12,792 bases of DNA from Baffinella frigidus (Eukaryota > Cryptophyceae > Cryptomonadales > Baffinellaceae). The notes under the pieces were generated by a model. It did no database searches and was not told the origin of the DNA. It worked only from the letters and a program-made list of their open reading frames with translations. Positions 11,782 through 12,792 of this stretch are shown here, one piece after another (within the stretch, counting starts at the first letter, position 1; each line of letters begins with the position of its first letter). The stretch covers positions 658,955 through 671,746 of the forward strand of contig MU646395.1 of NCBI GenBank assembly GCA_026770585.1. The letters run 5' to 3'. The translations under genes and the position numbers were made by a program.

Positions 11782-12730
11782 GGGGATGGTGGGGGCCAAA
11801 CGTGACCCGCGCGCCACTTACAGGATACCACCTACGGGATACGCGGGGGGGGTACCACACGAGAATGCTAGAGGGGTCTATTTAAAAACAATGTGCTTTT
11901 GAAAGTGGGCATTCGTGTAGAAAATATGTCCACCGTGTGGACAGAAAGACTCTGTTTCGCCAGCTGAATCCTGGGCTCTTTCCCGGTAGGTGGGGCAGAT
12001 GCTGGCCCTACGGTAGTCCTAGGGGGGGCGCGGCTCCTTATGCGCGAGGTACCCCTGTAATGGATTATCGCGAATGCTGAACGCTCCGGTATGCTGTAGG
12101 TGAAATAACTTCAGTTATTTCGAATTCAGTTATTTCTCTCCCAAAGTGGCGGTACAAATAATAGGAAAACTCCGTTTTGGCAGCTCAACCCTGGGCTCTT
12201 TCTCGGCAGGTGCGGGAGTAGAGCGCTGTGCGGAGAAGTTGGCCACGGGAAATAATGAAAAATCGAGAAATTGGAGTCATTTTGTCGACTTTTGAGAAAT
12301 TCAGTACCATGAATTTCTCAAAAGTGGACAAAATGGCTCCAATTTCCCCATTTTCCCATTTTTCGGTGGCCAACTTCTCAGCACAGCGCTCTATCTGGCA
12401 CAGGCGCTACAGCTGGACGACCTTGACACAGAGGAGGCGAATAAGACCTAGGACCCTACAGTAGGCCTACACCTATAGCCCTACGGTGGTCCTAGAGGGG
12501 GGGGGCGGCTCCGATGAAACCCCGAGTGTATTTGTGGGACGTTCCCGGTACTAAACTTGGACTAAACTAGCGAGGTGCCCCTGTGAAGTATGATCGTGAA
12601 ATGCTGAAGACGCTTTGATCTTGCGGTAGGTGCGGGAGTATTTGGCGGAGGAGTTGCAGCTGGACGACCTCGACACAGAGGAGGAGAAGAAGACTTCCTT
12701 CTTCGGCCTCGACCTCGCCAAACTCCGCAC
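1390..12730 (+). CDS. DUF1995/LPA3-like plastid protein, split into 11 exons (3' end beyond the window)
   Basis: Exons: 1390-1596, 1729-1821, 2794-2949, 3174-3274, 3774-3838, 5442-5536, 6730-6801, 8903-9019, 9622-9751, 11127-11224, 12630-12730. All use GT-AG introns, and the phases (0,0,0,2,1,0,0,0,1,0) fit, giving 1235 nt and about 411 residues without a stop. Residues 1-100 are a targeting and linker region. From about residue 123 the sequence resembles Pfam DUF1995: PPPRSFRMCVEQAYLSTKAA, VEFPPLP, AIVFPDI, DRPVILFN (about 280) and the hallmark FRTYPGKWQVLLE (about 340-353). The last visible exon is acidic, then TSFFGLDLAKL. Arabidopsis LPA3, which helps photosystem II (CP43) assembly, is as I recall a DUF1995 protein; that role here is inference from family. 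The frame stays open past 12730, but GTACTTG followed by GA-rich repeat suggests a donor there. Family call fairly firm; exact function unproven. Confidence 0.75.
1597..1728 (+). other. Intron 1, 132 nt, stop-free and a multiple of three
   Basis: GTCAGC...TTGTCAG splits AACAAG from GAGCTTGAG. The intron is 44 codons long with no stop, so keeping it would not break the frame. The peptide it would add is Cys/Trp-rich and unlike the flanking charged linker, so splicing is the better reading. The two small exons around it encode a poorly conserved linker with an acidic and lysine-rich coiled-coil-like patch (ELEEEKAALAAMM). Confidence 0.55.
1826..2215 (+). repeat. Two tandem units of about 195 bp
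   Basis: GTCCTTGCGCATCTCGTGTA at 1832 recurs as GTCCTTCCGCATCACGTGTA at 2027, and the similarity goes on through AAGTGCATGCGCTC, GGAACACTCA, GACGCCTC and GAAATCCC. Offset is 195 bp with scattered substitutions and small indels. The first unit starts within a few bases of the exon-2 donor. Confidence 0.75.
2352..2588 (+). repeat. Direct repeat pair with an internal TGTCGTG palindrome
   Basis: GTGTCACACA...CACGACATCACGACA...GGGCG.TGTCGTGATCCAACAC occurs at about 2352-2410 and 2526-2585. Each copy has CACGACA facing TGTCGTG, so each can fold. Nearby, TCAGGATATCCTG occurs twice (about 2283 and 2448), each a GGATATCC palindrome. Confidence 0.6.
2597..2734. mobile_element. Inverted-repeat element (MITE-like), ~138 bp
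   Basis: The left arm begins AGGCGAACAGAATAAAAGGG and the right arm ends with its complement CCCTTTTATTCTGTTCGCCT. The arms match for about 45 bp with one or two mismatches around a loop that contains CGACCGACCGCTCAGCGGGCGG. No open frame. A clear target duplication was not found, so its class is unknown. Confidence 0.65.
2950..3173 (+). other. Intron 3, 224 nt, mostly degenerate AAACCCT repeat
   Basis: GTGCTCCCC directly follows CTCATCGAG, and CCAATCCAG precedes GTCGAGTTC. About 2970-3140 is a run of AAACCCT, AAACCCC, AAACCAT and GAACCCT heptamer variants. The splice restores KLIE-VEFPPLP, which fits the DUF1995 core. Confidence 0.65.
3174..3364 (+). repeat. Exon 4 and a downstream echo of its 3' edge
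   Basis: Exon 4 (3174-3274) ends AAGGCCCAAATCCAGCACAC...GAGTTCGCTCG before GTCCCG. The same 3' edge recurs at about 3330-3364, with CAG for CAA and GAC for GAG, followed by a better donor, GTAAAT. No acceptor lies in front of the echo. The used donor should be the first one, because it follows the intact exon in phase 2. Confidence 0.75.
3366..3773 (+). repeat. Heptamer arrays within intron 4
   Basis: AAACCCT/GAACCCT repeats (3366-3485) and mixed AAACCCG, AAACCCC and AAACACT runs (3525-3575, 3620-3755) separate the exon-5 echoes. Intron 4 spans 3275-3773. All repeats have the C-rich strand as the sense strand. Confidence 0.75.
3485..4708 (+). repeat. Exon 5 (3774-3838) with two upstream and four downstream echoes
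   Basis: Exon 5 encodes the end of KEFAR-YFEGKQVAIVFPDIVERNRFI. Upstream, the acceptor and 5' edge recur at 3485-3520 (CAG then CTACTTCGAGGG) and 3579-3620 (CAG then GTACTTTGAGGG). Downstream, the 3' half plus donor recurs at about 4052-4108, 4301-4355 and 4554-4606, plus a short scrap at 4694-4708 (TGCTTCATCGGTTC). The downstream copies are spaced about 259, 250 and 253 bp and form tandem units with their following heptamer arrays. The copy at 4554 lacks two bases of CGAGCGCAACC, and that at 4301 has CATCAGTT in place of the donor GGTT, so none can act as a clean exon. Confidence 0.85.
3844..4600 (+). repeat. AAACAAT heptamer arrays inside ~250-bp tandem units
   Basis: Each unit runs: exon-5 3' edge, CCTAAACCC-type repeats, then AAACAAT heptamers (for example 3940-4000, 4165-4260, 4520-4550), ending AAACAACAAACG just before the next exon edge. 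AAACAAT keeps the 7-bp period and phase of AAACCCT. Intron 5 as a whole is 3839-5441. Confidence 0.8.
4606..5010 (+). repeat. AAACCCT to AAACCCG heptamer array
   Basis: Mostly AAACCCT and GAACCCT at 4606-4690, then a homogenised AAACCCG block (about 4750-4800 and 4920-4990) with AAACCCT between. No coding signal. Confidence 0.8.
5020..5536 (+). repeat. Exon 6 (5442-5536) with two upstream echoes of its acceptor edge
   Basis: Exon 6 encodes GDVSFGKKGKEGGPRYTALK and ends GSWVERIW before GTAAAC. Its acceptor and first ~60 bp recur at about 5025-5085 (CAGCAG then GCGACGTATCCTTCGGG) and 5225-5290 (GTCGGCAG then GGGACGTATCGTTCGGG). Offsets are about 201 and 210 bp. Each echo changes near GGCTCTC into CTCCGAGAGCTGTGT-type sequence and the shared AAGCATCAAG intron motif. 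Only the last copy reaches the donor. Confidence 0.82.
5157..5440 (+). repeat. Degenerate ATATACGTCTCTCT repeats
   Basis: Short units of the form TATACGTCTCTCTNTCTAATA recur between the exon-6 echoes. The same family reappears in intron 6 (6350-6715). These act as the intron part of the tandem units rather than as coding sequence. Confidence 0.65.
5599..5686. mobile_element. Imperfect inverted repeat in intron 6
   Basis: GTGGTACGTGACC...CAGAAAAGTC faces GACTTTTGATG...CGTGGTCCAC. The flanks carry a direct repeat CCGCTCAGTGYGCTACG (about 5557 and 5697). The arms are more diverged than in other elements of the window, so the boundaries are approximate. Confidence 0.4.
5717..5857. mobile_element. 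MITE-like element, copy 1, 141 bp, with 4-bp target duplication GATC
   Basis: Ends are TCATCTCCAC... and ...TATGGAGATTA, flanked by GATC at 5713-5716 and 5858-5861. The two halves are imperfect inverted repeats (AAAGTATTAACAAATTGC facing GTTGATACTTG). It shares length, ends and much of its sequence with the element at 7180-7320. No open frame; non-autonomous. Confidence 0.8.
5871..5884. other. Perfect palindrome CCCCAGATCTGGGG
   Basis: A 14-bp perfect palindrome between two inverted-repeat elements, followed by GTCCACGTGACCACGTG with two CACGTG boxes. Its AGATCTGGG half resembles the exon-6 3' edge (GGATCTGGGT), so it may derive from an echo. Confidence 0.4.
5932..6092 (+). repeat. Exon-6 3'-edge echo split by an inverted-repeat element
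   Basis: Leaving out the element at 5942-6081 and one GATC, the flanks read TCGAACAGATCTGGGTGCG, matching the exon-6 end TCGAACGGATCTGGGTAAAC across the donor. So a downstream echo of exon 6 took the insertion. Confidence 0.6.
5942..6081. mobile_element. Inverted-repeat element, 140 bp, with GATC target duplication
   Basis: Left end TAATCGCGGCGAGTGTTTAT, right end ATAAATACTCGTCCGGATGA, flanked by GATC at 5938-5941 and 6082-6085. The arms match over about 45 bp, including TTTATGATAAATACGC and AAACTTTACTAC. Ends of the type T(A/C)ATC and the 4-bp duplication ally it with the 141-bp family. Confidence 0.75.
6301..6801 (+). repeat. Exon 7 (6730-6801) with two upstream diverged echoes
   Basis: Exon 7 encodes LEQEEVKAVEPEDDIMIVIC and ends in ASAQ at the donor. 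Echoes lie at about 6307-6350 (VSAAEPEDDILVVI) and 6476-6535, the second with its own acceptor (CTGCAG) and reading VKQEYVSAVDLEDDILVAMC. Spacings at GACATC are 184 and 254 bp. The differences are mostly conservative replacements. Neither echo has a donor in phase 0, so they cannot simply replace exon 7. Confidence 0.8.
6350..6715 (+). repeat. TACGTCTCTCTTTCTAA-type repeats in intron 6
   Basis: A long direct repeat links about 6345-6410 with 6530-6595 (TACGTCTCTCTTCCTAACAC, CGTCGTATATATACG). Further degenerate units go up to the exon-7 polypyrimidine tract. Intron 6 spans 5537-6729. Confidence 0.65.
6964..7123. mobile_element. Inverted-repeat element, ~160 bp
   Basis: CCTTGCTCGGATAGCGAGGG at the left faces CCCTCGCTATCCGACCAAGG at the right, one mismatch in the terminal 20 bp, and the match continues as GGGGCAAA/TTTGCCCC. 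No convincing target duplication. No open frame of note. Confidence 0.7.
7180..7320. mobile_element. MITE-like element, copy 2, 141 bp, with 4-bp target duplication ACCT
   Basis: Ends TCATCTCCAC... and ...TATGGAGATTA, flanked by ACCT at 7176-7179 and 7321-7324. It has exactly the same length as copy 1 (5717-5857) and near-identical internal stretches such as GGCGCAACGAAATTTAC and AAATCGTGTAGTAATTTT. Having two copies with different target duplications is good evidence for transposition. Confidence 0.85.
7399..7592. mobile_element. Inverted-repeat element, ~194 bp, with inner hairpin
   Basis: ATTCGGGTTGGCTTGGATT at the left faces AATCCAAGCCAACCCGAAT at the right, with further GGGGTCGGG/CCCGACCCC pairing. 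Near the centre a smaller hairpin pairs GCTATCTTGT (7493) with ACAAGATAGC (7517). Boundaries and target duplication not settled. Confidence 0.65.
7634..7652 (+). repeat. Short GA microsatellite
   Basis: A run of about nine GA units in intron 7. Confidence 0.7.
8011..8086 (+). repeat. CT microsatellite with CG interruptions
   Basis: About 76 bp of CT units, interrupted several times by CGCT, inside the large nested element. It produces false SLSLS / RERER reading frames. Confidence 0.9.
8179..8297. mobile_element. Hairpin element, 119 bp, TA target duplication, with an empty site nearby
   Basis: Ends CAGGGGTACCTCGCTCA and TGAGCGAGGTACCCCTG, flanked by TA at 8177-8178 and 8298-8299; arms extend through AAGAAACCGCCCCCC. 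Removing it and one TA gives CGCTTCGGTACAGGGATCAA, identical to the uninterrupted sequence at about 7977-7997. The loop carries the CCTAGGACCCTACAGTAGG core. Confidence 0.85.
8546..9019 (+). repeat. Exon 8 (8903-9019) with two upstream echoes
   Basis: Exon 8 encodes ELDDVRNLCQEAGDRPVILF and on to FPPK before GTCCGC. A good echo lies at 8746-8785 (acceptor TGTGCAG; ELEDFRTLCEEAG), and a short one at 8554 (ATGCAG then GAGCTGGAGG). Both run into CCCTCTATCCGAAAAC, showing tandem units 8554-8745 and 8746-8902. Weaker acceptor-like scraps at about 7858-7870 and 8424-8436 may be older echoes. Confidence 0.8.
8627..8727. mobile_element. Hairpin element, 101 bp, TA target duplication, with an empty site in the next tandem unit
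   Basis: Perfect 11-bp ends TCCCTTAAGTG and CACTTAAGGGA, flanked by TA at 8625-8626 and 8728-8729. The second tandem unit reads AAATTCGTGTACATGTGTTG without interruption, while the first reads AAATTCGTA-element-TACATGTGTTG. The loop carries the CCTAGG/CCCTACGGTAGG core. Confidence 0.85.
9117..9300 (+). repeat. CCCTA pentamer array
   Basis: About 13 near-perfect CCCTA units, then degenerate CCCTGCCCTACC and ACTACACTACACTTC sequence, in intron 8 (9020-9621). It differs in period from the heptamers elsewhere. The segment 9020-9116, before the array, shows no recognisable signal. Confidence 0.9.
9351..9621 (+). repeat. Upstream echoes of the exon-9 acceptor edge
   Basis: CGCAG followed by AGTCTGCACTACGCCTGGCT at 9355-9412 reads SLHYAWLSTATPTYHV, beside SLHYDWLSFALPVYHV in exon 9. 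A second at 9429 (CGCAG then AGCCTGCACTAA) is broken by AAACCC repeat and resumes at 9482-9515 (CCACATACCACATGCTCCC). A third scrap, GAGTCTGCACTCAACCC, is near 9575. Intervening DNA is AAACCCT-type repeat. Confidence 0.8.
9622..9936 (+). repeat. Exon 9 (9622-9751) and a downstream echo of its 3' half
   Basis: Exon 9 encodes SLHYDWLSFALPVYHV through GCLFRTYP and ends CCCCG before GTCCG. The 3' half with donor recurs at about 9869-9936 (SRTIARPPFLINYSRCHFRTYP, then GGTACC). Of five differences I count, three are silent and two change residues (Gly to Arg, Leu to His). A flanking direct repeat (CATGCTGGGT..GTGGTACA.ACCCGGCAAC, 9800 and 10129) marks the tandem unit, about 330 bp. Confidence 0.8.
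10511..10676. mobile_element. Inverted-repeat element, 166 bp, inserted in an exon-10 echo, AGGT target duplication
   Basis: Left end TCATATGCTAATGGCCTGAA, right end TTCAGGCCGTTACCCTATTA, flanked by AGGT at 10507-10510 and 10677-10680. The arms pair over about 65 bp, including GGGGTAGTTAGGC and GCATTGCCTAGGACCTCCTA. Removing it and one AGGT restores GTGGCAGGTGCTGCTGG of the exon copy. The T(C/A)AT ends and 4-bp duplication resemble the 141-bp family. Confidence 0.82.
10735..10870 (+). repeat. AAACAAT heptamer array with AATAATG patch
   Basis: Heptamers AAACAAT flank a short TGATAATAATAA patch and return to AAACCCT at the right end, just before the second exon-10 echo. It resembles the arrays of intron 5. 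Confidence 0.85.
10936..11100 (+). repeat. TACGAGTCTTGAATTA direct repeats
   Basis: CACGAGTCTTGAATTATCAA (about 10937) and TACGAGTCTTGAATTAACAA (about 10992), each followed by TTCAATTCCTAGGTTTAAT, plus two further, more diverged GGTTTAATTCCCAGGTTTAA units. The first unit begins at the point where the exon-10 echo (ACGAGTC) ends. Confidence 0.65.
11363..11558. mobile_element. Inverted-repeat element, 196 bp, TA target duplication
   Basis: Left end GAGCGTTTGCGGTAATTGTT, right end its exact complement; the arms match over about 59 bp with three mismatches. TA flanks at 11361-11362 and 11559-11560. The centre has a run of nine or ten G. The ends share GAGCG with the element at 12221-12391. Tc1/mariner-type MITEs have TA duplications; that class is inference. 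Confidence 0.85.
11720..11779 (+). repeat. Perfect CT microsatellite, 60 bp
   Basis: An uninterrupted run of CT dinucleotides in intron 10. Source of spurious Ser-Leu and Arg-Glu frames on the two strands. Confidence 0.95.
12210..12443 (+). repeat. Exon-11 echo split by a TA element
   Basis: Flanks of the element, with one TA kept, read GTGCGGGAGTATCTGGCACA and on as VREYLAQALQLDDLDTEEANKT, against VREYLAEELQLDDLDTEEEKKT in exon 11. After AATAAGAC the copy runs into CTAGGACC of a hairpin and a stop. About 68 bp of exon are duplicated. Confidence 0.88.
12221..12391. mobile_element. Inverted-repeat element, 171 bp, TA target duplication, inside an exon-11 echo
   Basis: Left end GAGCGCTGTGCGGAGAAGTT, right end AACTTCTCAGCACAGCGCTC; arms extend through GGCCAC and AAATTGGAG. 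TA flanks at 12219-12220 and 12392-12393. An inner pair TTTTGAGAAATTCA/TGAATTTCTCAAAA forms the tip. The exon copy around it supplies the pre-insertion sequence. Confidence 0.88.
12445..12586. repeat. CCTAGG-core hairpin and half element
   Basis: CCTAGGACCCTACAGTAGGC then CCCTACGGTGGTCCTAG, a G run and GGCGGCTCC, ending GCGAGGTGCCCCTGT. This is the right part of the element type seen complete at 8179-8297; the left stem is absent. A similar half copy is at about 12005-12057. Confidence 0.6.
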
Positions 12731-12792
12731 GTACTTGCCGAGACCTTTATTAGATAGAAAGAGAGAGAGAAGGAGAAAGAAAGAGAGAAAGA
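12731..12792 (+). other. Start of intron 11, GA-rich
   Basis: GTACTTGCCG then a GA/AGAA-rich simple repeat to the window end. The frame stays open here, so that an exon continues cannot be excluded, but the low-complexity Arg/Lys/Glu product makes an intron more likely. Confidence 0.5.

Larger units (their letters stand above)
11225..12629 (+). other. Intron 10, 1405 nt
   Basis: GTTCATAG to GCGGTAG. In order: C-rich heptamer remnants (11238-11290), TA element (11363-11558), CT microsatellite (11720-11779), a plain stretch 11780-11945 with nothing recognisable, then the multi-copy exon-11 acceptor region (11950-12629) with one inserted TA element and CCTAGG-core hairpins. Confidence 0.6.
11949..12629 (+). 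repeat. Tandem copies of the exon-11 acceptor region
   Basis: Acceptor-like TAG/CAG then GTG occurs at 11990, 12100, 12210 and, as the real one, 12630. CAGCTNAANCCTGGGCTCTT links 11961 and 12181. The sequence around GCGAATGCTGAACGCT (12070) matches that around GTGAAATGCTGAAGACGCT (12597). Each of these last two follows a half hairpin ending GAGGTRCCCCTGT. So units contain half an element plus intron end plus exon start. Confidence 0.7.

Noticed and set aside
12185-12464. Frames on both strands giving similar peptides (KMAPISPFSHF and MTPISRFFIIS)
   Set aside because: The similarity on both strands comes from the palindromic 12221-12391 element.

Overview
This is eukaryotic nuclear DNA, most likely from an alga (or a relative) with a complex red-type plastid. 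Three things point there. The main gene is split by GT-AG introns. Its protein starts with a signal peptide followed at once by a Phe-led, basic, Ser/Ala-rich transit-like stretch. The protein itself looks like a DUF1995/LPA3-type plastid protein. The introns are packed with AAACCCT heptamers, the C-strand of a TTTAGGG-type telomere repeat. I cannot fix the species; cryptophyte, haptophyte, stramenopile, dinoflagellate and chromerid all remain possible.

Layout. Minus strand, 1-1166: the 5' part of a gene for a small cold-shock domain followed by a long Gly/Ser/Ala-rich FG-repeat region; it runs off the left edge. Positions 1167-1389: a 223-bp divergent intergenic/promoter region with a TATA-like box for the right-hand gene. 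Plus strand, 1390 to beyond 12730: one gene whose eleven recognisable exons (1235 nt of coding sequence, about 411 residues) join in frame without a stop but are spread over more than 11.3 kb. Everything else is intron.

The introns are the remarkable part. For at least seven of the eleven exons, partial copies of the exon edge lie in the adjoining intron. Upstream copies keep the acceptor and the exon's 5' end; downstream copies keep the exon's 3' end and the donor. This 'exon-edge echo' pattern is what repeated tandem duplication across splice junctions would leave behind. The introns also hold at least eight inverted-repeat elements. Four have a TA target duplication, two of these with an empty site still present in a neighbouring tandem copy. 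Four others have 4-bp target duplications, and two of those are exactly 141 bp long. Three elements sit inside exon echoes, so duplication came before transposition. Between these lie heptamer arrays (AAACCCT, AAACCCG, AAACACT, AAACAAT), a CCCTA pentamer array, CT/GA microsatellites and degenerate TACGTCTCTCT repeats.

No bacterial-style operon, RNA gene, CRISPR array or long autonomous transposon was seen.
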